Below are positions 1-8,738 of a DNA stretch of 64,000 bases, in pieces; the stretch's first letter is position 1; every line of letters starts with the position of its first letter. The translations under genes and the position numbers were made by a program. The DNA comes from Streptomyces viridochromogenes (GTDB lineage Bacteria; Actinomycetota; Actinomycetes; Streptomycetales; Streptomycetaceae): the NCBI RefSeq assembly GCF_001270495.1, contig NZ_LGUR01000241.1, forward strand, positions 124,001-188,000. Direction: 5' to 3'. The notes beneath the pieces were generated by a model. That model saw only the letters and a program-made list of their open reading frames with translations. It was not told the DNA's origin and did not search any database.

Positions 1-46
1 CCCGCCCTCCCACCCGGGAGAACGGGGCCGTGGCCACACTCAGAAC

Positions 47-241
47 TCAGCGCCAGCTGTGCGGGGCCCGGAAGCCCGGCTCGCGCTCCAGGCGGCGCCA
101 GCCCGCCTTCGCCCTGCCTCGGTGGGCCGGGGCGGGGTCGGACGGCTGGGCGGCGGCGCGGGCCAGGAGGATCGCCGTGATGGCGGCGACTTCCTCGGGC
201 TCGGCGTGGCCCTTCTCGACGCGGATGTCAGGGGTGCTCAT
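47..241 (-). CDS. accE: Acyl-CoA carboxylase epsilon subunit (64 aa)
   Basis: This is a small basic protein encoded 57 bp downstream of pccB on the same strand. The actinobacterial epsilon subunits (AccE/PccE) bind the carboxylase beta subunit and stimulate the biotin-dependent propionyl- or acetyl-CoA carboxylase. The N-terminal segment MSTPDIRVEKGHAEPEEVAAI followed by an ITAILLARAAA helix is typical of the family: a beta strand, then the sequence G-x-A-x-x-E-E-x-A-A. The C-terminal half is Arg/Trp-rich and ends GFRAPHSWR. Assignment rests on this pattern plus position next to pccB. The pair is likely co-transcribed. Confidence 0.85.
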   Translation of the reverse strand: MSTPDIRVEKGHAEPEEVAAITAILLARAAAQPSDPAPAHRGRAKAGWRRLEREPGFRAPHSWR

Positions 242-298
242 AGGTCACAGTCTCCGTGAGAGAGGTTTCCGCGGGGGTACCGCGAATGATCCGCTGGG

Positions 299-1882
299 TT
301 ACTGCGGGGGGTTGCCGTGCTTGCGGGACGGCAGGTCGGCGTGCTTGGTCTGGAGCATCGCCAGGGACCTGGCGAGCACCTCGCGGGTCTCCGCGGGGTC
401 GATCACGTCGTCCACCAGGCCGCGCTCGGCCGCGTAGTACGGGTGCATGAGCTCGGACTTGTACTCCTTGACCATGCGGGCCCGCATGGCCTCGGGGTCC
501 TCGGCCTCGGCGATCTGCCGGCGGAAGATGACGTTGGCCGCACCCTCCGCGCCCATCACGGCGATCTCGTTCGTCGGCCAGGCGTAGGTGAGGTCGGCGC
601 CGATGGACTGGCTGTCCATGACGATGTAGGCACCTCCGTACGCCTTGCGCAGGATCAGCGAGATCCTCGGCACGGTCGCGTTGCAGTAGGCGTAGAGGAG
701 CTTGGCACCGTGCCGGATGATTCCGCCGTGTTCCTGGTCGACGCCGGGGAGGAACCCGGGAACGTCCAGGAAAGTGACGATCGGGATGTTAAAAGCGTCA
801 CACATCTGGACAAAGCGCGCAGCTTTTTCCGATGCCTCGATGTCCAGGACACCGGCGAGGGACTGGGGCTGGTTGGCCACGATGCCCACCACCTGGCCGT
901 CCACCCGGGCGAGCGCGCAGATGATGTTCCGCGCCCAGCGCTCGTGGACCTCCAGGTACTCGCCGTCGTCGACGATCTCCTCGATGACCTTGGCCATGTC
1001 GTACGGCCGGTTGCCGTCCGCCGGGACCAGGTCCAGCAGGACGTCCGAGCGGCGGTCTGCGGGGTCCGTGGCCTCCACGCGCGGCGGGTTCTCACGGTTG
1101 TTCTGGGGCAGCAGCGAGAGGAGGTAGCGGACCTCCGCGATGCACGTCTCCTCGTCGTCGTAGGCGAAGTGGCAGACGCCGCTCGTCTCGGCGTGCACGT
1201 CCGCGCCGCCGAGGCCGTTCTGGGTGATCTCCTCGCCCGTCACCGCCTTGACCACGTCCGGGCCGGTGATGAACATCTGGGAGGTCTCGCGGACCATGAA
1301 GACGAAGTCCGTCAGGGCGGGCGAGTAGGCCGCGCCACCCGCGCACGGGCCCAGCATCACCGAGATCTGCGGGATCACCCCGCTCGCCTTGGTGTTGCGC
1401 TGGAAGATGCCGCCGTAGCCGGCGAGCGCCGAGACGCCCTCCTGGATACGGGCGCCCGCGCCGTCGTTCAGGGAGACCAGCGGGGCACCGGCCGCGATGG
1501 CCATGTCCATGATCTTGTGGATCTTCGTGGCGTGGGCCTCGCCCAGCGCGCCGCCGAAGATGCGGAAGTCATGGGCGTAGACGAAGACCGTGCGGCCCTC
1601 CACCGTGCCCCAGCCGGTGATGACACCGTCGGTGTACGGCTTCTTGGTCTCCAGGCCGAAGCCCTGGGCCCGGTGTCGGCGCAGCTGCTCGACCTCCCGG
1701 AAGGAGCCCGGGTCCAGGAGCAGCTCGATCCGCTCCCGGGCGGTCAGCTTGCCCTTGGCGTGCTGCGCCGTGGTCGCCTTCTCGCTCGGGCCGGCCAGCG
1801 CCTGCGCACGGATCTCGTGCAGCTCGGCCGTCCGCCCGCGGGCGTCGATCGGCTCACCCGGTGCCTCATCCAAAACGGTCAT
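299..1882 (-). CDS. pccB: Propionyl-CoA carboxylase beta (carboxyltransferase) subunit, 527 aa
   Basis: This is the carboxyltransferase subunit that moves CO2 from carboxybiotin on the alpha subunit to propionyl-CoA, giving methylmalonyl-CoA for polyketide and lipid synthesis. The protein is collinear with the crotonase-fold carboxyltransferase family over its full length. It has the oxyanion-hole glycine runs (GPCAGGAAYSPA and RKAYGGAYIVM) and the stretch SIGADLTYAWP. In the Streptomyces enzymes an Asp in this last region is associated with propionyl preference, which supports PccB over AccB. The N-terminus (MTVLDEAPGEPIDARGRTAEL) is the usual one for Streptomyces. It sits upstream of accE. 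The alpha subunit is not in the window. Confidence 0.93.
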   Translation of the reverse strand: MTVLDEAPGEPIDARGRTAELHEIRAQALAGPSEKATTAQHAKGKLTARERIELLLDPGSFREVEQLRRHRAQGFGLETKKPYTDGVITGWGTVEGRTVFVYAHDFRIFGGALGEAHATKIHKIMDMAIAAGAPLVSLNDGAGARIQEGVSALAGYGGIFQRNTKASGVIPQISVMLGPCAGGAAYSPALTDFVFMVRETSQMFITGPDVVKAVTGEEITQNGLGGADVHAETSGVCHFAYDDEETCIAEVRYLLSLLPQNNRENPPRVEATDPADRRSDVLLDLVPADGNRPYDMAKVIEEIVDDGEYLEVHERWARNIICALARVDGQVVGIVANQPQSLAGVLDIEASEKAARFVQMCDAFNIPIVTFLDVPGFLPGVDQEHGGIIRHGAKLLYAYCNATVPRISLILRKAYGGAYIVMDSQSIGADLTYAWPTNEIAVMGAEGAANVIFRRQIAEAEDPEAMRARMVKEYKSELMHPYYAAERGLVDDVIDPAETREVLARSLAMLQTKHADLPSRKHGNPPQ

Positions 1883-2036
1883 GTAGCGACCTTACGAAGG
1901 ACACCGAGGAAAGCGAGCCGTTGACTCCGTACAGTCCTCGGACCCATTTCCTGGTACCCCTGAACAGAACCATCACGGCGTGCAGCCATTCCGACTGCTC
2001 AGAGGGCATCCGCGTTGTGGGGGTCGCACAAAGCCG

Positions 2037-4376
2037 TCAGCCGAGAGCCACCTCACATCGGTGGGTGGCACATACCATCCCCGGAGTGACACGGAGGCGC
2101 AGTCGGCGTCCCGTCGAGAGGATCTCGACCGTGTCGTCCGCGTGCCGGACCCGGCGTACGGGGTGGTCCCAGGTGATCTCCAGCGGTTCACCCGTGCGCG
2201 GCGGCTCGCTCACGCAGAGCGTAGCGGTACGGCCCCGGCGGCGGAGCAGCACACTCGCGCCGGCCGAGACGGTGAGCGGCCCGACCGTGCCCGGCTGCCA
2301 GAAGTTGGCGGCCGTCAGGCCCAGGGAGGGGACGTGCACCGCCTGGCGCGCGCTGTCGTTGGCAAGGACCGACAGCCGGCGGCGGCCCTGTGCGGCCCGG
2401 ACCGCGACCTCGCGCCGGCCCGCGCCGGGCATGAGCACGTACAGGTAGGTCGCGTCCGTCGGGTCCGTGCCGTGGTCCAGCCAGAGGGTCTGCCAGCGGC
2501 GGGTGCGGCGCTCCGTCGTACTGGTGGTGTTGATGTCGGCCCAGGCGCCGGTGCGGTCCTCGCGCAGGGTGCGCAGATCGCCGTACGGCACCACCCAGCC
2601 GCCGTGGCCCTCCAGGTGCGCCCAGCCCGGTCCGCGTACGAAGGCCGGGGTGCCGCCCTCCCCCAGGTTGCGGTTGTCGACGACGGTCTCGACGGGGACG
2701 CCGTCGGAGCAGCTGATCCCGGCCCCGAGGCAGATCACGGAGTCGTCGACGCAGAACCACGACTTGCGGGCTTCGAGCGTCGACCCCAGTCCCTTCAGGT
2801 GCTGCCCGATCGCCGCGTACTCGCCGTCGGTCGTGCCGCCGACCCAGCGCACGTCGGGCTTGGGCTCGCCCCATTCGCCGCCCGCCCGGTCCGGGAGGCG
2901 CTTCGTGGAGACGGTCGTGCCGGGGAGGCGGTACCAGTCGACGGTCGGCCAGTACCAGTCCGTGTACTGATCGGCCCGGCCGCCGAGGCCCTCCGCCCAC
3001 CAGGAGAGCATCCCTGCACCGGTGTGCCAGCCGCGCGGGTTCTCGCCGTTGCCGCACTCGTAGTGGGCGATCCGGTCGCTGGCCATGGCGAGGTTCGCGA
3101 CGAAGCCGGGGCGGCGGTGCACGGCCCGGTCCATGGCCGCGAAGAGGTGGTGGCCGGCCGGTTCGGGGGCGGCGGGGACCGGTGCCCCGGCGACGGTGTG
3201 CAGCCGGGCGAGGTCGGCGACGCCGAACTGACGGGACGTCAAGATCGGGGTGACCGTGTCCCGTTCGATCCACCCCTTGACGCGGCCGTACCAGCGCTCG
3301 CGTTCCGCCGCGCTCGCGCCGCCCGCGAGGAGGGCGATCGCGGCGATGATTCCCTGCCCGTGGTAGTGGTCGCTGCGCATCACCTGCCGGTCGTCGCTCT
3401 TGAGGTAACCCCGGCTGATGGCACGGCCGTTGACGCTGTCCATCACCAACCCGTCGTGGATGAGGGGCGCGTAGGCCCGCTCGACGCTGTCGAGGACGAT
3501 CTGTTTGCGGGGGTCGGTGACCTCCCACTCGGATCCGGCGAGCAGGGCGAAGAGGCGGCCGAGGCCGTCGAGGAGGACCTGTCCGTAGGTGCCGGAGTAG
3601 GCGACCCAGGTGTGCTGCACGAACGAGCCGTCGGCGTAGAGGCCGTCGCCCTTCGTGACGTACGGGAAGACCGGGGAGAGGGCGTCACGGGCGAGCGCGA
3701 TCTTCGCCGGGGTCCGGCCGAGGATGCCGCGCAGGGCGACGCTGCGGCAGAGGTCGACGCGGTTGGCGCCGGTGGAGGTGCCGGAGTAGTCCGTCAGCAT
3801 CGCGTCCGGGATGAAGTGGTCGACGGCCGCGCAGGCGGCGGCGATCCGCGCCTCGGTGAGGTGGTCGTAGAGGGCGGCCGTGATGTCCGTCAGCAGGCGC
3901 GGGCTGCCGATCTGCCATTCCCACCAGTTGCCGTAGCGGGTGGTGGAGGGGTTGTAGACCGTGGCGGAGAGGTGGTCGAGGCCGCGCAGGACGTCGGCGA
4001 GGAGTGCCGGGTCGGCCGTGGAACCGGTGCCGGACTGGACGTAGGCCTGGGTCATCGTCCACAGGCGGCCGTAGCTCTGGGTGATGCCGGCGGGCGGGTC
4101 GTAGGGGTGGCCGGGCCAGAGGGAGGTGGGGGTGGGGGCCATGGTGGCCCGGAAACCGCGGGCGAGGGTGCCGGTCTCCGCGAGGCGGGAGGCGTACGGC
4201 TCCGCCGCCGGGTCGTAGCCGGTGCCGAGGGCGATGTCGAGCCAGCGCAGGCGGAGGGTGTCGTAGGCGTCGGCGGAGGCGGCGCGGGCGGCGGGAGCGG
4301 GCGCGGCCAGGAGCGCCGCCGCGAGCAGGACGGCTCGGCGGGTGGGTCTCGTGAGCCCTGTGCGCTGAGAGGTCAT
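2037..4376 (-). CDS. Secreted polysaccharide lyase family 8 (hyaluronate/xanthan/chondroitin lyase type)
   Basis: This is an extracellular polysaccharide-degrading enzyme that cleaves uronic-acid glycans by beta-elimination. The N-terminus carries a twin-arginine-like export signal (TRRAVLLAAALLAAP with cleavage near ARAA). The alpha-helical PL8 catalytic domain has the diagnostic Asn-Trp-Trp-Glu-Trp segment (NWWEWQIGSP) and YADGSFVQHTWVAYSGTYG, which holds the catalytic His and Tyr. The beta-sandwich domains follow, with WFCVDDSVICLGAGI and TLWLDHG typical of the family. About 780 aa is the usual size. The start at 4376 gives the cleanest signal peptide; a GTG 18 bp upstream is also in frame. 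Exact substrate cannot be told from sequence. Confidence 0.9.
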   Translation of the reverse strand: MTSQRTGLTRPTRRAVLLAAALLAAPAPAARAASADAYDTLRLRWLDIALGTGYDPAAEPYASRLAETGTLARGFRATMAPTPTSLWPGHPYDPPAGITQSYGRLWTMTQAYVQSGTGSTADPALLADVLRGLDHLSATVYNPSTTRYGNWWEWQIGSPRLLTDITAALYDHLTEARIAAACAAVDHFIPDAMLTDYSGTSTGANRVDLCRSVALRGILGRTPAKIALARDALSPVFPYVTKGDGLYADGSFVQHTWVAYSGTYGQVLLDGLGRLFALLAGSEWEVTDPRKQIVLDSVERAYAPLIHDGLVMDSVNGRAISRGYLKSDDRQVMRSDHYHGQGIIAAIALLAGGASAAERERWYGRVKGWIERDTVTPILTSRQFGVADLARLHTVAGAPVPAAPEPAGHHLFAAMDRAVHRRPGFVANLAMASDRIAHYECGNGENPRGWHTGAGMLSWWAEGLGGRADQYTDWYWPTVDWYRLPGTTVSTKRLPDRAGGEWGEPKPDVRWVGGTTDGEYAAIGQHLKGLGSTLEARKSWFCVDDSVICLGAGISCSDGVPVETVVDNRNLGEGGTPAFVRGPGWAHLEGHGGWVVPYGDLRTLREDRTGAWADINTTSTTERRTRRWQTLWLDHGTDPTDATYLYVLMPGAGRREVAVRAAQGRRRLSVLANDSARQAVHVPSLGLTAANFWQPGTVGPLTVSAGASVLLRRRGRTATLCVSEPPRTGEPLEITWDHPVRRVRHADDTVEILSTGRRLRLRVTPGMVCATHRCEVALG

Positions 4377-4472
4377 GTCCTGGGCATCTACCACCTCACC
4401 GTAATCACGCCAACACTTTACGGATGCCGTTGAATCCCGAACGGAATAGGTCTACGGTCGGTGGCGTTGATG

Positions 4473-4489
4473 TAGTTAAAGATTCAACA
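4473..4489. promoter_or_regulatory. MarR-like imperfect palindrome upstream of yceI
   Basis: The sequence TAGTTAAAGATTCAACA is an imperfect dyad of AGTT(a/g)AA / TTCAACT type, 30 bp upstream of the YceI start. It resembles MarR-family operators of the TAGTTGAA-N-TTCAACTA class. A strong ribosome-binding site (GAAGGAG, 4506-4512) follows. The regulator is not adjacent, so the call is by motif shape only. Confidence 0.35.
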
Positions 4490-4518
4490 TCACTCACATC
4501 GCTTCGAAGGAGCACGTC

Positions 4519-5064
4519 ATGGCGAACCCCGAGCTCACCGGCGACTACACGATCGACGCGGCCCACTCCACGATCGGCTTCACCGTCCGCCACGCCATGG
4601 TCACCAACGTCAAGGGCAAGTTCCTCGACTTCAGCGGCTCGCTGCACCTGGACGGGGGGAACCCGTCCGCGTCCTCGGCGTCGATCGACGTCAAGATGGA
4701 CAGCATCGACACCGGTTCCGCGGACCGTGACGCCCACCTGAAGAGCGCGGACTTCTTCAAGATCGACGAGTTCCCGACGATGACCTTCCGCTCGACCTCG
4801 GCGGAGGCCGTCGGCGGCGACGACTACCGCATCACCGGCGACCTGACGATCCTCGGCACCACCAAACCGCTCACCATCGACCTTGAGTTCAACGGCGCCG
4901 CGAAGGACCCCTTCGGCAACGAGCGCGTTGGGTTCGAGGGCAAGGCGACGCTCCTGCGCTCCGACTGGGGCCTGACCTGGAACGCGGCGCTGGAGACGGG
5001 CGGCGTGCTGGTCTCCGACAAGATCAAGCTGAACTTCGACATCTCGGCGATCAGGAACGCGTGA
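4519..5064 (+). CDS. YceI family lipocalin-like protein, 181 aa
   Basis: This is a YceI domain protein, an eight-stranded beta barrel that binds isoprenoid-type lipids in characterised members. The family signature is clear: GDYTIDAAHSTIGFTVRHAM at the N-terminus (D-x-x-H-S-x-I-x-F-x-V-x-H), then SADFFKIDEFPTMTFRST and the C-terminal SDKIKLNFDISAIRNA. There is no signal peptide, so it should be cytoplasmic, as is usual for short Streptomyces YceI proteins. The start has GAAGGAG at good spacing. It is monocistronic and ends in a perfect hairpin shared with the convergent neighbour. A MarR-like palindrome lies just upstream. Confidence 0.9.
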   Translation: MANPELTGDYTIDAAHSTIGFTVRHAMVTNVKGKFLDFSGSLHLDGGNPSASSASIDVKMDSIDTGSADRDAHLKSADFFKIDEFPTMTFRSTSAEAVGGDDYRITGDLTILGTTKPLTIDLEFNGAAKDPFGNERVGFEGKATLLRSDWGLTWNAALETGGVLVSDKIKLNFDISAIRNA

Positions 5065-5076
5065 CGCTTCCACTTG

Positions 5077-5107
5077 GGCGCCGGTGAGCCATGTGCTCAC
5101 CGGCGCC
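5077..5107. terminator. Hairpin between convergent yceI and ydeI-like genes
   Basis: A perfect 13-bp stem (GGCGCCGGTGAGC / GCTCACCGGCGCC) with loop CATGT lies 12 bp after the yceI stop. It overlaps the last codons of the convergent gene. There is no T-tract, as is common for Streptomyces terminators. Confidence 0.7.
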
Positions 5108-5666
5108 TCGTCAGTTCCCGGAGGATCGCGGCGACCTGGGCCTCCCGGCCGCGTGGGGTCCGGGCGCGCAGGAGGCCCAGCATGACCTGGTAGCGGTCGG
5201 TCCTGCCCAGCTTCTCGAAGACCGCCCTGGCGCGCGGGTTCTCCTCCAGCGCGGCGGTCAGCTCGTCCGGGACCCGTGCGTTGCTCTGCGACTCGTACGC
5301 CGCCTCCCAGCGCCCGTCCGCCTTGGCGGCGTCCACTTCGGCGAGGCCGGAAGGGCGCATACGGCCCTCGGCGACCAGTTCCGCCACCCGCCGCACATTG
5401 ACCATCGACCAGAGGCTCCCGGGCCGGCGCGGGGTGATCCGCTGCGTGTAGTACGACGCGTCGAGTCCCTTGCGCTGCCCCGTGATCCAGCCGTGGCACA
5501 GGGCCATGTCGTTGACCTCGGCGGCGCTGACGGAAGGGATGCCGGAGCCCTTCTTGGCGACCTTGACCCACAGGCCGGGGTGCGGGGCGGGGTGCTCGGC
5601 CAGCCAGGCGTCGAGGGCGGCGGCGGACTCGAAGGCGAGGGGCTGCGCGGCGTCGGGTGGGGTCAT
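5097..5666 (-). CDS. YdeI/OmpD-associated family protein, 189 aa
   Basis: This is a soluble protein of the YdeI (OmpD-associated) family, sometimes annotated as bacteriocin-protection protein. Visible signatures are HPGLWVKVAKKGSGIPS, then VNDMALCHGWITGQRKGLDASYYTQRITPRRPGSLWSMVN split around residues 50-90. The C-terminal helical part (PDELTAALEENPRARAVFEKL) is the typical tail. The ATG at 5666 gives the normal family length. No enzymatic activity can be read from sequence. The gene stands alone and converges on yceI. Confidence 0.82.
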   Translation of the reverse strand: MTPPDAAQPLAFESAAALDAWLAEHPAPHPGLWVKVAKKGSGIPSVSAAEVNDMALCHGWITGQRKGLDASYYTQRITPRRPGSLWSMVNVRRVAELVAEGRMRPSGLAEVDAAKADGRWEAAYESQSNARVPDELTAALEENPRARAVFEKLGRTDRYQVMLGLLRARTPRGREAQVAAILRELTRRR

Positions 5667-5703
5667 ACGGGCACGCTAGGCGGGGAAGGGGTCAGATTCC
5701 GTC

Positions 5704-6351
5704 CTAATGGGCCGCCCTGTACGGCTCGTATGGCTCGTATGGCTCGAGGAGAGCTTCGGCCTGTTCGCGGGCGTGCGCGATGGGGTCCGGGAAGACGTTC
5801 AAGCCGTGGGCGACGAGGGCTCCCTCGTGCAGGAGCATGAGGGTGCGGCCCAAGCGGGCCGCGTCGAGCGCGCCGTCCGGCGCATTCGAGGCGATGTCCT
5901 CGGCGAGGCCCGTGAACAGGGCCAGCATCCACTCCTTCTGGCCCGTGATGACCGGGTGGGCGGGGTGGGAGGGGTCGCCGATCTCGGCGTGTGCGTTGAC
6001 CATGCTGCATCCCTTGGACGCCTGCTCCGCCGACCATGCGCGGGAGGCGTCGAACACGGCCAGGACGCGTGCCCTCGCCGTCGCGTGCGCCGCGTCGAGA
6101 TGGTCGTCGACGTACTGCGCGAGGAACGCCCGCCAGCGCTCGTCCCGGCCCGCCAGGTACTCCACGACGATCCGCTCCTTGGAGCCGAAGCGGTCGTAGA
6201 GCGTCTTCTTGGTCACCCCCGCCTCCGCGGCGATGAGATCCACCCCGACGGCGTGGATGCCGCGCTCGTAGAACAGCCGCTCGGCGGCTTCCAGGACGCG
6301 CCGCGCGGCTGGCGTCATCGTGATGCGCTGCGACTGCTCCGTGGTGGCCAT
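5704..6351 (-). CDS. TetR family transcriptional regulator (divergent to EamA exporter)
   Basis: This is a TetR repressor of about 215 aa with an N-terminal helix-turn-helix (RRVLEAAERLFYERGIHAVG, then AGVTKKTLYDRFGSKERIV) and an all-helical ligand-binding C-terminus. The start at 6351 (MATTEQSQRITM) was chosen because the frame upstream has no domain homology and runs across the shared promoter. It diverges from an EamA-type exporter, and two near-identical operator-like direct repeats fill the gap. The most economical model is repression of both genes, relieved by an exporter substrate. The ligand is unknown. Confidence 0.88.
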   Translation of the reverse strand: MATTEQSQRITMTPAARRVLEAAERLFYERGIHAVGVDLIAAEAGVTKKTLYDRFGSKERIVVEYLAGRDERWRAFLAQYVDDHLDAAHATARARVLAVFDASRAWSAEQASKGCSMVNAHAEIGDPSHPAHPVITGQKEWMLALFTGLAEDIASNAPDGALDAARLGRTLMLLHEGALVAHGLNVFPDPIAHAREQAEALLEPYEPYEPYRAAH

Positions 6352-6361
6352 ACCCCGAGAA

Positions 6362-6416
6362 TATACCGATCTGTATAGTGGAGGCCTGGAGCCAGGTATA
6401 CCGATCTGTCTAGTGG
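6362..6416. promoter_or_regulatory. Twin TetR operator-like repeats in divergent promoter
   Basis: Two copies of a near-palindromic sequence, TATACCGATCTGTATAGTGG (6362-6381) and TATACCGATCTGTCTAGTGG (6397-6416), differ at one base and are 35 bp apart. The core ACCGATCNGT is a frequent TetR-family half-site arrangement. They occupy the whole gap between the tetR start (6351) and the exporter start, and should cover both promoters. Confidence 0.7.
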
Positions 6417-6418
6417 GT

Positions 6419-7453
6419 GTGATCCCCGTGAACGCTCTGCTCTCGATCGCCTTCGTCCTCTGCTGGAGCTCCGGGTTCATCGGCGCCAAGCTCGGTGCGG
6501 GGAGCGCGGCCGCGGTCACGGTCCTGATGTGGCGGTTCCTGCCGCTCGCCGTGATCCTGGCCGTCGTCGCCGGCACGGTGGGGCGCGCGTCGTGGCGGGG
6601 CCTCACCGCGCGGGACGCCGCACGGCAGGCCGCGATCGGCGTGCTGTCGCAGAGCGGCTATCTGCTCACCGTCTACTACGCCATCCAGCTCGGGGTCTCC
6701 AGCGGCACCACGGCCCTGATCGACGGGGTTCAGCCGCTCGTCGCCGGAGCGCTGGCCGGGCCGCTGCTGCGGCAGTACGTCTCCCGTCGGCAGTGGCTCG
6801 GCCTGTGTCTGGGGGTGACCGGCGTCGCCGTCGTCACCGCGGCCGACGCCGCGGCCGCGACCGGGGTCGCCCCGTGGGCCTATCTCGTCCCGTTCCTCGG
6901 CATGCTCTCGCTGGTGGCGGCCACCTTCCTGGAGAGCCGCTCCCCCGCACCGGTCGCGCCCGGGGTGGCGATGACCATCCACTGCGCCACCAGTGCCGTG
7001 TTGTTCACCGTGTTCGCCGTGAGCACGGGAGCGGCCGAGCCGCCCGCCGAGTCCGGCTTCTGGGTCGCGATCGCCTGGCTCGTCGTCCTGTCCACCTTCG
7101 GCGGGTACGGGCTGTACTGGGTCATCCTGCGACGCTCCGGAGTCACCGAGGTCAACGCGTTGATGTTCCTCATGGCTCCGGTCACGGCGGTCTGGGGTGC
7201 GCTCATGTTCGGTGAGCCGTTCGGCGTGCAGACCGCCCTCGGCCTGACCGTCGGCCTCGTCGCCGTCGCCGTCGTACAGCGCGAGGGCGACACGCCTCGA
7301 ACCCGTGCACGGAAACGGCGTGCCCCGGATTCGGAAACCGCGAAAACCGCTGGATCCTCTCACCGGGGCCCGCATGACCGGCCCCCGTGTCCAGCCTCTC
7401 CAGCCCCGAAGCCCTCAGACTCCGGCCACCGACTTTCGGGTGGGTGCTCGTGA
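6419..7453 (+). CDS. EamA/DMT family transporter, about 344 aa
   Basis: This is a drug/metabolite exporter with about ten hydrophobic segments in two EamA repeats. The first begins SIAFVLCWSSGFIGAKLG, and the second ends FGEPFGVQTALGLTVGLVAVAVV. The GTG at 6419 (or GTG 6428) was preferred because the open frame upstream runs through the operators. The last ~58 residues (from about REGDTPRTRARKRRAP) are hydrophilic, Arg/Pro-rich and absent from normal family members, which are near 300 aa. The tail may be a run-on after loss of the original stop. The gene is likely controlled by the divergent TetR. Confidence 0.82.
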   Translation: MIPVNALLSIAFVLCWSSGFIGAKLGAGSAAAVTVLMWRFLPLAVILAVVAGTVGRASWRGLTARDAARQAAIGVLSQSGYLLTVYYAIQLGVSSGTTALIDGVQPLVAGALAGPLLRQYVSRRQWLGLCLGVTGVAVVTAADAAAATGVAPWAYLVPFLGMLSLVAATFLESRSPAPVAPGVAMTIHCATSAVLFTVFAVSTGAAEPPAESGFWVAIAWLVVLSTFGGYGLYWVILRRSGVTEVNALMFLMAPVTAVWGALMFGEPFGVQTALGLTVGLVAVAVVQREGDTPRTRARKRRAPDSETAKTAGSSHRGPHDRPPCPASPAPKPSDSGHRLSGGCS

Positions 7454-8620
<1,167 letters not shown>

Positions 8621-8629
8621 CCTGACCTG

Positions 8630-8673
8630 CCTGCATCGGGCCTGCATCAGGCCCGCATCACGCCTGTAGCGCG
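8630..8673. repeat. Degenerate 11-bp tandem repeat, four units
   Basis: Four 11-bp units follow the protease stop: CCTGCATCGGG, CCTGCATCAGG, CCCGCATCACG and CCTGTAGCGCG. They run directly into the terminator hairpin. Function is unknown; probably simple slippage. Confidence 0.6.
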
Positions 8674-8700
8674 GGCCCGGTGTCTTCGGACACCGGGCCC
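8673..8700. terminator. Terminator hairpin with TTCG tetraloop after the protease
   Basis: A perfect 12-bp stem (GGGCCCGGTGTC / GACACCGGGCCC) is capped by TTCG, an extra-stable RNA tetraloop. It lies between the convergent protease gene and the Gly-rich membrane protein and can serve both. Confidence 0.8.
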
Positions 8701-8738
8701 GTGCCGCTTTCCCGGCCTCGATTGCAGAAGCCTCGATT

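Noticed and set aside
1980..4433. An 817-aa open frame on the + strand
   Set aside because: It is antisense to the polysaccharide lyase, with low-complexity composition and no domain. High-GC DNA leaves long open shadows opposite real genes.
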